Shown piece after piece: positions 47,162-57,633 of a stretch of 64,000 nt of DNA. Source of the stretch: Paraburkholderia sp. IMGN_8. GTDB taxonomy: Bacteria; Pseudomonadota; Gammaproteobacteria; Burkholderiales; Burkholderiaceae. Location of the stretch: the NCBI RefSeq assembly GCF_038050405.1, contig NZ_CP150900.1, positions 124,001 to 188,000 of the forward strand. The letters are read 5' to 3'. Every line of letters begins with the position of its first letter. Position 1 is the first letter of the stretch. The translations under genes and the position numbers were made by a program. Below the pieces are notes generated by a model. That model saw only the letters and a list, made by a program, of their open reading frames with translations, searched no databases and was not told the DNA's origin.

Positions 47162-48583
47162 ATGAACGCCGCAGTTATCGATTCCCAGGCTTCCCAGGAT
47201 TTCATCGTTGCCGACATGTCGCTTGCCGACTGGGGCCGCAAGGAACTCAACATCGCCGAGACGGAAATGCCCGGCCTCGTGCAAACGCGCGAAGAGTACA
47301 AGGCGCAGCAGCCGCTGAAGGGTGCGCGCATCGCAGGTTCCCTGCACATGACGATCCAGACCGGCGTGCTGATCGAGACGCTGACCGCGCTCGGCGCCGA
47401 CGTCCGCTGGGCCTCGTGCAACATCTTCTCGACGCAAGACCATGCTGCCGCGGCGATCGCCAAGGCCGGCACGCCGGTGTTCGCTTTCAAGGGCGAATCG
47501 CTCGACGAATACTGGGAATTCTCGCACCGCATTTTCGAATGGCCGAACGGCGAATTCGCCAACATGATCCTCGACGACGGCGGCGACGCCACGTTGCTGC
47601 TGATCCTCGGCTCGAAGGCCGAGAAAGACCGCTCGGTGATCTCGAAGCCGACCAATGAAGAAGAGGTCGCACTGTATAAGTCGATCGCCCGTCATCTGGA
47701 CGCGGATCCGGTCTGGTACTCGACGCGCCTCGCTCACATCAAGGGCGTGACCGAAGAAACCACGACTGGCGTGCACCGTCTGTATCAGATGGAAAAGGAA
47801 GGCCGTCTGCCGTTCCCGGCGATCAACGTCAACGACTCGGTCACCAAGTCGAAGTTCGACAACCTGTATGGCTGCCGTGAGTCGCTGGTCGACGGTATCA
47901 AGCGCGCGACCGACGTGATGATCGCGGGCAAGATCGCGGTGGTCGCAGGTTACGGCGACGTGGGCAAGGGCTGCGCGCAATCGCTGCGCGGTCTGGGCGC
48001 GACGGTATGGGTTACGGAAATCGATCCGATCTGCGCACTGCAAGCGGCAATGGAAGGCTACCGCGTCGTGACGATGGAATACGCGGCCGACAAGGCCGAC
48101 ATCTTCGTGACGGCGACCGGCAACTACCATGTGATCGGCCACGATCACATGAAGGCGATGCGCCACAACGCGATCGTCTGCAACATCGGTCACTTCGACT
48201 CGGAAATCGACGTCGCGTCGACCCGTCAGTACCAGTGGGACAACATCAAGCCGCAAGTCGACCACATCATTTTCCCGGACGGCAAGCGCGTGATCCTGCT
48301 GGCTGAAGGGCGTCTCGTGAACCTGGGTTGCGCGACGGGCCACCCGTCGTTCGTGATGTCGAACTCGTTCACCAACCAGACGCTCGCGCAGATCGAACTG
48401 TTCACGCAAGGCAACAAGTACGAGAACAAGGTGTACGTGCTGCCGAAGCATCTCGACGAGAAGGTCGCACGCCTGCATCTGGCGCGCATCGGCGCGAATC
48501 TGACGGTGTTGTCCGACGCGCAGGCCGGCTACATCGGCGTCGACAAGAACGGTCCGTTCAAGCCGAACCACTACCGCTATTAA
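47162..48583 (+). CDS. ahcY: S-adenosylhomocysteine hydrolase
   Basis: AhcY splits SAH into adenosine and homocysteine, relieving product inhibition of methyltransferases. The ATG at 47162 follows AGGAGG; an upstream in-frame start inside the riboswitch is rejected. The NAD-binding loop [11 protein letters not shown] is near residue 263, the substrate region [16 protein letters not shown] near 230-245 and the C-terminus ends [10 protein letters not shown], the standard lysine-tyrosine tail. Length is 473, typical of the bacterial form. It is followed by a membrane protein and metF. Confidence 0.98.
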   Translation: MNAAVIDSQASQDFIVADMSLADWGRKELNIAETEMPGLVQTREEYKAQQPLKGARIAGSLHMTIQTGVLIETLTALGADVRWASCNIFSTQDHAAAAIAKAGTPVFAFKGESLDEYWEFSHRIFEWPNGEFANMILDDGGDATLLLILGSKAEKDRSVISKPTNEEEVALYKSIARHLDADPVWYSTRLAHIKGVTEETTTGVHRLYQMEKEGRLPFPAINVNDSVTKSKFDNLYGCRESLVDGIKRATDVMIAGKIAVVAGYGDVGKGCAQSLRGLGATVWVTEIDPICALQAAMEGYRVVTMEYAADKADIFVTATGNYHVIGHDHMKAMRHNAIVCNIGHFDSEIDVASTRQYQWDNIKPQVDHIIFPDGKRVILLAEGRLVNLGCATGHPSFVMSNSFTNQTLAQIELFTQGNKYENKVYVLPKHLDEKVARLHLARIGANLTVLSDAQAGYIGVDKNGPFKPNHYRY

Positions 48584-48692
48584 GCACGCGGGCGGTCTGA
48601 CAGCATGAGCCAGGGCGGCGCACAAGGCGCCGCCTGGTTCAGCATGGACGCCTCTTTCGTTCAACGGACATCATGCTTACAAGGAGCTCTAC

Positions 48693-49046
48693 ATGACCGT
48701 GCTGCTGACATGGCTGATCAACGCGCTTGCGCTCCTGATCATCACCTACCTCGTACCGTCGATTCATATCCGCAGTTTCGGCACCGCATTGATCGTCGCG
48801 GTGGTGCTCGGGTTGATCAATACGATCTTGCGACCGGTGCTGATCCTGTTGACGCTGCCCGTGACGATCGTCACGCTCGGACTCTTCATTCTGGTGGTCA
48901 ATGCGCTGTGCTTCTGGCTGTGCGCGTCGCTCCTGAAGGGCTTCGAAGTGTCGGGTTTCTGGTCGGCGTTCTTCGGCTCGATTCTGTACAGCATCGTTTC
49001 GTGGCTGCTGTCCGCGCTTATTTTCGGCAACCGCAGTATCGGTTGA
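48693..49046 (+). CDS. Small phage-holin-4_2-type (YvlD-like) membrane protein
   Basis: A 117-residue protein with four hydrophobic helices (WLINALALLIITYLV, ALIVAVVLGLINTILRPVLI, LGLFILVVNALCFWLCASLL, FFGSILYSIVSWLLSALI). The polar loop with NTILRPVL is the family mark of Phage_holin_4_2/YvlD proteins. A ribosome binding site AAGGAG precedes it. No phage genes are nearby; placement between ahcY and metF suggests it belongs to the same transcript, but its function is unknown. Confidence 0.85.
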   Translation: MTVLLTWLINALALLIITYLVPSIHIRSFGTALIVAVVLGLINTILRPVLILLTLPVTIVTLGLFILVVNALCFWLCASLLKGFEVSGFWSAFFGSILYSIVSWLLSALIFGNRSIG

Positions 49047-49057
49047 TCTACTGAACC

Positions 49058-49888
49058 ATGAACCCGATCGAACTTTCATTCGAATTCTTCCCGCCGAAGA
49101 CGCAGGAAGGTGTCGACAAGCTGCGCGCCACGCGTGCGCAGCTCGTGGCGCTCAAACCCAAGTTCGTATCCGTCACCTTCGGTGCGGGCGGCTCGACGCA
49201 ACAGGGCACGCTCGATACCGTCGTCGAGATGGTGAAGGAAGGGCTCGAGGCAGCGCCGCACCTGTCGTGCATCGGCTCGTCGAAAGAGAGCCTGCGCGCG
49301 ATTCTCAACGAGTACCGTGCGCATGGCATCCGCCATATCGTCGCGCTGCGCGGCGATCTGCCGTCCGGCATGGGCGAAGTCGGCGAACTGCGCTACGCGT
49401 CGGAACTAGTGAGCTTTATCCGTGCCGAGTTTGGCGACTGGTTCTGGATCGAGGTGGCCGGCTATCCGGAGTACCACCCGCAGTCGCGCTCGCCGCGTCA
49501 GGATCTGGAAAACTTCGCCCGCAAGGTGAAGGCCGGCGCCAATTCGGCGATCACGCAGTATTTCTTCAACGGGGACGCGTATTTCCGTTTCGTCGAGGAC
49601 GCAAAGAAGCTCGGCGTCGACGTGCCGATCGTGCCGGGCATCATGCCGATCACGAACTTTTCGCAGCTGATGCGTTTCTCGGAGATGTGCGGGGCGGAAG
49701 TGCCGCGCTGGGTGGCGCGCCGTCTGGAGAGCTTCGGTGACGATCGCGAGTCGATTCGCGCGTTCGGGCTGGATGTGGTGACCGACCTGTGCGGACGCCT
49801 GATCGAAGCGAAAGTGCCGGGCCTGCATTTCTACACGCTGAACGGCGCTGCGGCGACCAAGGCGATCTGCGAGCGGCTGGGCGTTTAA
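49058..49888 (+). CDS. metF: 5,10-methylenetetrahydrofolate reductase
   Basis: MetF reduces methylene-tetrahydrofolate to methyl-tetrahydrofolate for methionine synthesis. The 276-residue TIM barrel starts with the conserved ELSFEFFPPKT and contains VSVTFGAGGSTQQGTLDTV (FAD site region), IVALRGDLPSG and the segment ITQYFFNGDAYFRFVEDA. It lies 11 bp after the membrane protein. With ahcY upstream it forms a methyl-cycle block under the SAH riboswitch. Confidence 0.97.
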   Translation: MNPIELSFEFFPPKTQEGVDKLRATRAQLVALKPKFVSVTFGAGGSTQQGTLDTVVEMVKEGLEAAPHLSCIGSSKESLRAILNEYRAHGIRHIVALRGDLPSGMGEVGELRYASELVSFIRAEFGDWFWIEVAGYPEYHPQSRSPRQDLENFARKVKAGANSAITQYFFNGDAYFRFVEDAKKLGVDVPIVPGIMPITNFSQLMRFSEMCGAEVPRWVARRLESFGDDRESIRAFGLDVVTDLCGRLIEAKVPGLHFYTLNGAAATKAICERLGV

Positions 49889-49913
49889 CGCTTCCAATGT
49901 GTTGTATGGAAAC

Positions 49914-49944
49914 CGCGCGGCTTAACCAGCCGCGCGTTTTTTTT
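49914..49944 (+). terminator. Rho-independent terminator after metF
   Basis: Stem CGCGCGGCT / AGCCGCGCG with a TAACC loop, followed by eight T (49937-49944). It ends the ahcY-metF transcript. Confidence 0.92.
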
Positions 49945-50015
49945 GCACAGAAAACCGCTGCTGCACCGCAGCAAGTATGCCCGTTACGGGTTTTCTTGCG
50001 GCGTGTAAGCCCGCA

Positions 50016-50044
50016 TTGAACCCGATTTTTGTGCTGTCTATGAT
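50016..50044 (+). promoter_or_regulatory. Sigma-70 promoter for the first dppA
   Basis: TTGAAC (50016-50021), 17-bp spacer, TATGAT (50039-50044). Four of six and five of six bases match the consensus with ideal spacing; it is 38 bp before the ATG. Confidence 0.72.
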
Positions 50045-50082
50045 CGAAGTGCAGCTGACCTGGCTGCTGTGCGGAGAACGAG

Positions 50083-51726
50083 ATGACAGTATCCCGATTG
50101 CTGTTTGCAGTTCGCCATGCCTGCCTTCCAGCCTTGAGCGCATGTGCCGTTCTGGCTGCCGGCCTTTTGCCCGCCGCGGTCCAGGCGGCCTCCCTGCCCG
50201 ACAAAACCCTCGTATTCTGCTCCGAAGGCAGTCCTGCGGGTTTCGACACCGCGCAGTACACCACCAGCGTCGAATTCAGCGCCGGCTCGTACACGGTCTA
50301 TAACCGGCTCGTGGAGTTTGCGCACGGCAGCACCGATATCGAACCGGGCCTCGCTGAGAAATGGGATGTGTCGCAGGACGGTCTGCAATACACCTTTTAT
50401 CTGCGCCATGGCGTGAAGTTTCAGACCACCTCGTTCTTCAAGCCGACGCGCGAGTTCAACGCGGACGACGTCGTCTTCACCTATCAGCGGATGCTCGATC
50501 CGGAGCAGCCGTTCCGCAAGGCATACCCGGTGCCGTTTCCGTATTTCAACGACCTTGGCCTCGCGAAGAATATTTCGAAGATCGAGAAGCTCGATCCCTA
50601 TACGGTGCGTTTCACGCTGAAGGAAGTCGACGCGCCGTTTTTACAGCAGATCGCGATGCCGTTCGCGTCGGTTTTGTCGGCCGAATACGGCGATCAGTTA
50701 CTGAAAGCGGGTAAAGCGTCCGATATCAACCAATTTCCGGTCGGTACCGGCCCGTTTATTTTCCGCAGCTATACGAAGGACGACACGATTCGTTTCGACG
50801 GCAATCCCGATTACTGGAAACCGGGTGTCGTTAAAGTGAGCAAGCTGATATTCGCGATTACCGTCGACCCTGCAGTGCGGCTGCAAAAATTGAAACGCGG
50901 CGAGTGCCAGGTCATGGCGTATCCGCGTCCTGCCGATATTCCCGCAGTCAAAGCCGACGCATCGCTCGCCATGCCGAGTCAGGTCGGTTTCAATCTCGGC
51001 TATATCGCCTACAACAACACCAGGAAGCCGCTCGACAATGTGATGGTGCGCCGCGCGCTCGATATGTCGATCAATAAGAAGGCGATTATCGACTCGGTGT
51101 ATCAGGGCGCCGGCCAGGCGGCGACCAATCCCATGCCGCCGACGCAATGGGGCTACGACAAGAATCTGAAGGACGCCCCGTATGATGTCGACAAAGCGAA
51201 AGCGCTGCTCAAGCAGGCGGGCTATCCCGACGGCTTCGATTTAACGCTGTGGGCCATGCCGGTTCAACGGCCTTATAACCCGAACGCGCGTCTGATGGCG
51301 GAAATGCTGCAAGCCGATTGGGCGAAGATCGGCGTCAAGGTGAAGATCGCCACCTACGAATGGGGTGAATATATTCGCCGTGGCCATTCGGGCGAGCATG
51401 AGGCAATGCTTATCGGCTGGACCGGCGATTATGGCGACCCGGATAACTGGTTGGGCGTATTGCTTGGCTGCGATGCAGTGAACGGCAGTAATTTTTCCAA
51501 ATGGTGCTACAAGCCTTACGACGATTTGATCCGCAAAGGCCGCAGCACGACCGATCTTGCCGAACGCACCAAGGCTTATACGGAAGCCCAGGAAATCTTC
51601 AAAGACCAGGTCCCGTTCACGCCGATCGCCCACTCCACGGTGTATCAACCCATCAGCAAGAGCGTCACGGGCTTCAAGATCGACCCGTTCGGCCCGACGC
51701 AATTCATGAATGTCGGACTGAAATAA
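50083..51726 (+). CDS. dppA: Dipeptide ABC transporter substrate-binding protein (DppA-like, copy 1)
   Basis: A periplasmic SBP_bac_5 protein feeding peptides to DppBCDF. The signal peptide ends near AAVQAASLPD; the mature start KTLVFCSEGSPAGFDTAQY is the DppA signature. Further blocks are FNADDVVFTYQRMLDP and TKDDTIRFDGNPDYWKPG. Length is 547. It aligns end to end without large gaps with the next gene. It uses more A/T-ending codons than that copy (TTA, ATT, AAT are visible), suggesting lower expression or different history. Confidence 0.93.
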   Translation: MTVSRLLFAVRHACLPALSACAVLAAGLLPAAVQAASLPDKTLVFCSEGSPAGFDTAQYTTSVEFSAGSYTVYNRLVEFAHGSTDIEPGLAEKWDVSQDGLQYTFYLRHGVKFQTTSFFKPTREFNADDVVFTYQRMLDPEQPFRKAYPVPFPYFNDLGLAKNISKIEKLDPYTVRFTLKEVDAPFLQQIAMPFASVLSAEYGDQLLKAGKASDINQFPVGTGPFIFRSYTKDDTIRFDGNPDYWKPGVVKVSKLIFAITVDPAVRLQKLKRGECQVMAYPRPADIPAVKADASLAMPSQVGFNLGYIAYNNTRKPLDNVMVRRALDMSINKKAIIDSVYQGAGQAATNPMPPTQWGYDKNLKDAPYDVDKAKALLKQAGYPDGFDLTLWAMPVQRPYNPNARLMAEMLQADWAKIGVKVKIATYEWGEYIRRGHSGEHEAMLIGWTGDYGDPDNWLGVLLGCDAVNGSNFSKWCYKPYDDLIRKGRSTTDLAERTKAYTEAQEIFKDQVPFTPIAHSTVYQPISKSVTGFKIDPFGPTQFMNVGLK

Positions 51727-51762
51727 CGGCAAACCGGCCGCTTTTTGCCGAGCCCTACCTCT

Positions 51763-51800
51763 AAAGCCGCACGCTCCGGCCAGCGCCGGCGTGCGGCTTT
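51763..51800 (+). terminator. Terminator between the two dppA copies
   Basis: AAAGCCGCACGC / GCGTGCGGCTTT perfect 12-bp stem with a 14-base GC-rich loop; the stem itself ends in TTT. It lies 37 bp after the first dppA and would isolate the two copies. Confidence 0.7.
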
Positions 51801-51849
51801 GCCTATGCCTGAATGGTTTCCGATCGTCAACAGGAGTATTTTCCTCCGC

Positions 51850-51879
51850 TTGTTGGTGCGAGCCAAGCTCAAGTAATAT
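51850..51879 (+). promoter_or_regulatory. Probable promoter for the second dppA
   Basis: TTGTTG (51850-51855), 18-bp spacer, TAATAT (51874-51879), 42 bp upstream of the ATG. Its presence after a terminator supports independent control of the second copy. Confidence 0.55.
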
Positions 51880-51921
51880 CGCGCTACGCCGGCGGGAGCC
51901 GGCCCCGAACCTGGAGGAAAC

Positions 51922-53550
51922 ATGAAGCAAAACAACCTGTTGCGCGCCGCGCGTGTTACGACGCTCGTCGCAGCTGCAGCGGCATCGATGCTGGGCGCTA
52001 CGAGCGCGCATGCCGAGATTCCGAACAAAACACTCGTCTACTGCTCAGAAGGCAGTCCCGCGGGTTTCGATCCAGCCCAATACACGACGGGTGTCGACTT
52101 CACGGCCAACACGTTCACCGTCTATAACCGCCTCGTCGAATTCGAACGCGGCGGCACGAAAGTCGAACCGGGCCTCGCAGAAAAGTGGGACGTCTCGCCG
52201 GACGGCAAGACCTACACGTTCCATCTGCGTCATGGCGTGAAATTCCAGACTACCTCGTTCTTCAAGCCGACCCGCGAATTCGATGCGGACGACGTCGTGT
52301 TCACGTTCCAGCGCATGCTGGATACGAACCAGCCGTTCCGTAAGGCCTACCCGGTGCAGTTCCCGTACTTCACCGACATGGGCCTCGACAAGCTGATCAC
52401 CAGCGTCGACAAGGTCGATCCGTACACGGTCAAGTTCACGCTGAAGGAAGTCAACGCGCCGTTCATCCAGAATCTGGCGATGGAATACGCGTCGATCCTG
52501 TCGGGTGAATACGCGGACCAGTTGCTGAAGGCAGGCAAGGCAGCCGACATCAACCAGTTCCCGGTCGGCACCGGCCCGTTCATTTTCCGCAGCTATACGA
52601 AGGACGCGACGATCCGCTTCGACGGCAACCCGGATTACTGGAAGCCGAACGCGGTGAAGATCTCGAAGCTGATCTTCTCGATCACGCCGGACGCCGGCGT
52701 GCGCGTGCAGAAGATCAAGCGCGACGAATGCCAGGTGATGAGCTATCCGCGTCCGGCCGACGTCGCGCCGCTGAAGGCTGAAGCGAACATTGAGATGCCG
52801 TCGCAGCCGGGCTTCAACCTCGGCTACCTCGCGTACAACGTGGCACACAAGCCGGTCGACAAGGTCGAAGTGCGTCAGGCGCTCGACATGGCGATCAACA
52901 AGAAGGCGATCATCGAGTCGGTGTATCAGGGCGCAGGCCAGGCCGCGACGAATCCGATGCCGCCGACGCAATGGTCGTACGACAAGAACCTGAAGAGCGC
53001 ATCCTTCGACACGGACAAGGCCAAGGCGCTGCTGGCGAAGGCCGGCTATCCGAACGGTTTCGACATCACGCTGTGGGCGATGCCGGTGCAACGCGCGTAC
53101 AACCCGAACGCCCGTCTGATGGCGGAAATGATCCAGGCCGACTGGGCCAAGATCGGCGTGAAGGCGAAGATCGTCACGTATGAATGGGGCGAGTACATCA
53201 AGCGCGCGCATGCAGGCGAACACGACACGATGCTGATCGGCTGGACCGGCGACAACGGCGATCCGGACAACTGGCTCGGCACGCTGCTCGGCTGCGAAGC
53301 GGTGAATGGCAACAACTTCTCGAAGTGGTGCTACAAACCGTTCGACGATCTGATCCAGAAGGGTCGAGTGTCGTCCGATCAGGGCGCGCGCACGACGGCT
53401 TACATGCAAGCTCAGCAGATCTTCGCGCAACAGCTGCCGTTCTCGTCGATCGCTCACTCGACGGTGTACCAGCCGGTCAGCAAGAAGGTGGTCGACATGC
53501 GTATCGAGCCGCTCGGCTACGCGCGCTTCGACGGTGTTAGCGTCAAGTAA
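51922..53550 (+). CDS. dppA: Dipeptide ABC transporter substrate-binding protein (DppA-like, copy 2)
   Basis: The second periplasmic SBP_bac_5 protein. The signal peptide ends ATSAHAEIPN; mature start KTLVYCSEGSPAGFDPAQY. The same blocks as in copy 1 are present (FDADDVVFTFQRMLDT, YTKDATIRFDGNPDYWKPN). Length is 542. Codons are strongly C/G-ending, as in highly expressed genes of such genomes. It is next to the permease genes but separated from them by an attenuator-like terminator, so it is probably the main, abundant binding protein. Dipeptide is the family assignment; heme or other peptides are alternatives. Confidence 0.95.
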   Translation: MKQNNLLRAARVTTLVAAAAASMLGATSAHAEIPNKTLVYCSEGSPAGFDPAQYTTGVDFTANTFTVYNRLVEFERGGTKVEPGLAEKWDVSPDGKTYTFHLRHGVKFQTTSFFKPTREFDADDVVFTFQRMLDTNQPFRKAYPVQFPYFTDMGLDKLITSVDKVDPYTVKFTLKEVNAPFIQNLAMEYASILSGEYADQLLKAGKAADINQFPVGTGPFIFRSYTKDATIRFDGNPDYWKPNAVKISKLIFSITPDAGVRVQKIKRDECQVMSYPRPADVAPLKAEANIEMPSQPGFNLGYLAYNVAHKPVDKVEVRQALDMAINKKAIIESVYQGAGQAATNPMPPTQWSYDKNLKSASFDTDKAKALLAKAGYPNGFDITLWAMPVQRAYNPNARLMAEMIQADWAKIGVKAKIVTYEWGEYIKRAHAGEHDTMLIGWTGDNGDPDNWLGTLLGCEAVNGNNFSKWCYKPFDDLIQKGRVSSDQGARTTAYMQAQQIFAQQLPFSSIAHSTVYQPVSKKVVDMRIEPLGYARFDGVSVK

Positions 53551-53606
53551 TTCGTAAAGCTCACGCAGTACGCTTTTCGCACGGTTAGAAAACTGGTCGA
53601 AATGGT

Positions 53607-53653
53607 CCGGCGACCGGGGTCACGAGCCCTCGTCGCCGGTTGCGTTTTTTTTT
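53607..53653 (+). terminator. Terminator/attenuator between dppA and dppB
   Basis: Stem CCGGCGA (53607-53613) / TCGCCGG (53633-53639) followed by TTGCG and nine T (53645-53653). Only 23 bp later dppB begins, so read-through is needed for permease expression; this would make binding protein mRNA more abundant than permease mRNA. Confidence 0.8.
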
Positions 53654-53676
53654 CATCAAGACCATAGGGACGAACC

Positions 53677-54687
53677 ATGTTCCGCTTCGTTTTGCGCCGC
53701 GTCGGCATGGTGATACCGACTTTCATCGGCATTACCATCCTCGCGTTTGCGCTGATTCACCTGATACCGGGCGACCCCATCGAAGTGATGATGGGCGAGC
53801 GCGGCGTCGATCCGGCAATGCATGCTGCCGCGATGCACCGGCTGGGGCTCGATGAGCCGCTGCCGATGCAATACATCCACTACGTCGGCCGCGCTCTTCA
53901 CGGCGATCTCGGCACCTCGATCATCACCAACACCAGCGTGATGGGCGAATTCCTCGCACGCTTTCCCGCCACCGTCGAACTGTCGATGTGCGCGATGTTG
54001 TTCGCGCTGATCGTCGGCTTGCCCGCGGGCGTGTTCGCCGCACTGCGGCGCGGCACGGTGGTCGATCACGGCGTGATGGGAGCGGCCCTGACCGGCTACT
54101 CGATGCCGATCTTCTGGTGGGGCCTGATCCTCATCATGATGTTCTCGGTGAAGCTCGGCTGGACGCCGGTGTCGGGCCGCATCGCGGTCGAATACGACAT
54201 TCCGCACGTGACCGGCTTCATGCTGATCGACGCGATGATGTCCACCGACGAAGGCGCGTTCAAATCCGCACTGAGCCATCTGATCCTGCCGGCGATCGTG
54301 CTCGGTACGATTCCGCTGGCGGTTGTCGCGCGGATGACACGTTCGTCGATGCTCGAAGTGCTGCGCGAAGACTACATTCGCACCGCGCGCGCGAAGGGCT
54401 TGTCGCCCGGGCGCGTGATCGTCGTGCATGCGTTGCGTAACGCGCTGATTCCGGTGGTGACCGTGATCGGTTTGCAGGTCGGCACGCTGCTGGCAGGTGC
54501 TGTGCTGACGGAGACACTGTTCTCGTGGCCGGGTATCGGCAAATGGCTGATCGATGCGATCGGCCGGCGCGACTATCCGGTCGTGCAGGGCGGTATCCTG
54601 ATGATCGCCACGTTGGTGATCGTCGTGAACCTCGTCGTCGATCTGTTGTACGGCGTGCTGAATCCGCGCATTCGCCATACGAGGTGA
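53677..54687 (+). CDS. dppB: Dipeptide ABC transporter permease DppB
   Basis: The first inner-membrane permease subunit of the peptide importer. The 336-residue product starts MFRFVLRRVGMVIPTFIGIT, has LIHLIPGDPIEVMMGERG typical of DppB/OppB, about six helices and the EAA loop REDYIRTARAKGLSPGRVI. It is followed after 7 bp by dppC. Confidence 0.96.
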   Translation: MFRFVLRRVGMVIPTFIGITILAFALIHLIPGDPIEVMMGERGVDPAMHAAAMHRLGLDEPLPMQYIHYVGRALHGDLGTSIITNTSVMGEFLARFPATVELSMCAMLFALIVGLPAGVFAALRRGTVVDHGVMGAALTGYSMPIFWWGLILIMMFSVKLGWTPVSGRIAVEYDIPHVTGFMLIDAMMSTDEGAFKSALSHLILPAIVLGTIPLAVVARMTRSSMLEVLREDYIRTARAKGLSPGRVIVVHALRNALIPVVTVIGLQVGTLLAGAVLTETLFSWPGIGKWLIDAIGRRDYPVVQGGILMIATLVIVVNLVVDLLYGVLNPRIRHTR

Positions 54688-54694
54688 TCTGAAC

Positions 54695-55612
54695 ATGGCT
54701 GATATTCAAAACACCGTCCCCCAGGCCGTCACTCCCCCCAGTGGCCGCGCCATCGCCGCCCGCGAATTCTGGGCGAATTTCTCGCGTAACCGTGGCGCTG
54801 TCAGCGCCGGCATCGTCGTGCTGGTGCTGATCTTCGTCGCGATCTTCGCGCCGTTGATCGCGCCGCACAGCCCGATCGAACAGTACCGCGACTTCGTGAA
54901 GATTCCGCCCGCGTGGCTCGACGGCGGCAACTGGAAGTTCATTCTCGGCACCGACGAAGCGGGCCGCGACATCCTCTCGCGCCTGATGTACGGCGCGCGG
55001 CTGTCGTTCTGGATCGGCTTCGTCTCGGTGGTGCTCGCGCTGATTCCGGGCATCGTGCTCGGTCTGATCGCGGCGTTCTTCGAGAAGTGGGCCGATACGC
55101 CGATCATGCGCATCATGGACGTGCTGCTTGCGTTGCCGTCGCTATTGCTGGCAGTCGCGGTGGTCGCGATCATCGGTCCGGGTCTCGTCAATACGATGCT
55201 GGCGATCGCGATCGTCGCGTTGCCGGGCTATGTGCGTCTCACGCGTGCTTCGGCGCAGGGCGAGTTGCAGAAAGAGTACGTGACGGCTTCGCGCGTCGCG
55301 GGCGCCGGCACGCTGCGCTTGATGTTCTCGCAAGTGCTGCCGAACTGCACCGCGCCGCTAATCGTGCAGGCTACGCTGGGCTTTTCGTCGGCGATTCTCG
55401 ATGCGGCCGCGCTCGGCTTCCTCGGGCTCGGCGTGCAGCCGCCATCGGCGGAGTGGGGTGCGATGCTGGCCTCGGCGCGCGACTACATCGACAGCGCCTG
55501 GTGGATCGTCACGATGCCGGGTCTGTCCATCCTGATCTCGGTGCTCGCGATCAATCTGCTCGGCGACGGGCTGCGCGACGCACTCGACCCCAAACTGAAA
55601 CGGATGGCCTGA
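54695..55612 (+). CDS. dppC: Dipeptide ABC transporter permease DppC
   Basis: The second permease subunit. Features are the N-terminal OppC_N segment (EFWANFSRNRGAVSAGIVVL), the conserved FILGTDEAGRDILSRLMYGA and the EAA loop LQKEYVTASRVAGAGTLRLM. Length is 305 residues with about six helices. The stop is immediately followed by the dppD ATG. Confidence 0.96.
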   Translation: MADIQNTVPQAVTPPSGRAIAAREFWANFSRNRGAVSAGIVVLVLIFVAIFAPLIAPHSPIEQYRDFVKIPPAWLDGGNWKFILGTDEAGRDILSRLMYGARLSFWIGFVSVVLALIPGIVLGLIAAFFEKWADTPIMRIMDVLLALPSLLLAVAVVAIIGPGLVNTMLAIAIVALPGYVRLTRASAQGELQKEYVTASRVAGAGTLRLMFSQVLPNCTAPLIVQATLGFSSAILDAAALGFLGLGVQPPSAEWGAMLASARDYIDSAWWIVTMPGLSILISVLAINLLGDGLRDALDPKLKRMA

Positions 55613-56613
55613 ATGGAACAACTATTGACCATCCGCAATCTGGCGGTGAATTTCAACGGACTGCCCGCAGTCGACCGCATCAACCTCGATGTCGCGCCGG
55701 GCGAAGTGGTCGGCGTGGTCGGCGAATCGGGCTCGGGCAAGAGCGTGACGATGATGGCGCTGATGGGCCTGATCGATGCGCCGGGCAAGGTCACTGCAGA
55801 TGAAGTCACCTTCAACGGCAAGAACCTGCTGAAAGCATCGGCGAAGGAACGCCGCAAGATCATCGGCAAAGACATCGCGATGGTGTTTCAGGACGCGCTC
55901 ACCAGTCTGAATCCGAGCTACACGGTCGGCTATCAGATCAAGGAAGTGCTGAAGCTGCACGAAGGGCTGCACGGCAGCGAGCTGGACAGGCGCGCGGTCG
56001 AATTGCTCGACCAGGTCGGCATTCCGGATGCGAAGAATCGCATCGGCTCGTTTCCGCATCAGATGTCGGGCGGGATGAACCAGCGCGTGATGATCGCAAT
56101 GGCGATTGCCTGCAATCCGAAGCTGCTGATCGCCGACGAACCGACCACCGCGCTCGACGTGACGATCCAGGCGCAGATCATGGAGCTGCTGATCAAGCTG
56201 CAGAAGGAGCGCGGCATGGCGCTCGTGCTGATCTCGCACGATCTCGCCGTGGTGTCGGAAGTCGCGCAGCGCGTCGCGGTCATGTACGCTGGCGAAGTGA
56301 TCGAAACCAACCGCGTGCCCGATATCTTCGCCGCACCGCACCATCCGTACACGGAAGCGTTGCTGGCGGCGATTCCCGAGCACAATGTGGGCGCAGTGCG
56401 GCTCGCTGCGTTGCCGGGCATGGTGCCCGGGCGCGACGACCGGCCGAAAGGCTGCCTGTTCGCACCGCGCTGCAAGTATGTGGTCGACGATTGCATGAAG
56501 GCGCGACCGGCACTGGCGCCGATGCAAGGTCACGCTGAAGTAGCGCGCGTGCGCTGCATCAAACCCCTGAACCTGAGCGGCGACGCCAACGTTCACACAC
56601 ATGGAGGCGCACG

Positions 56614-56617
<4 letters not shown>
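55613..56617 (+). CDS. dppD: Dipeptide ABC transporter ATP-binding protein DppD
   Basis: One of the paired ATPases driving import. Walker [18 protein letters not shown], signature [15 protein letters not shown] and Walker [13 protein letters not shown] are all present. The C-terminal oligopeptide-transporter region [15 protein letters not shown] carries the conserved cysteines, reported in DppD-type proteins to bind an iron-sulfur cluster. Length is 334. It overlaps dppF by 4 bp. Confidence 0.96.
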
Positions 56618-57625
<1,008 letters not shown>

Positions 57626-57633
<8 letters not shown>

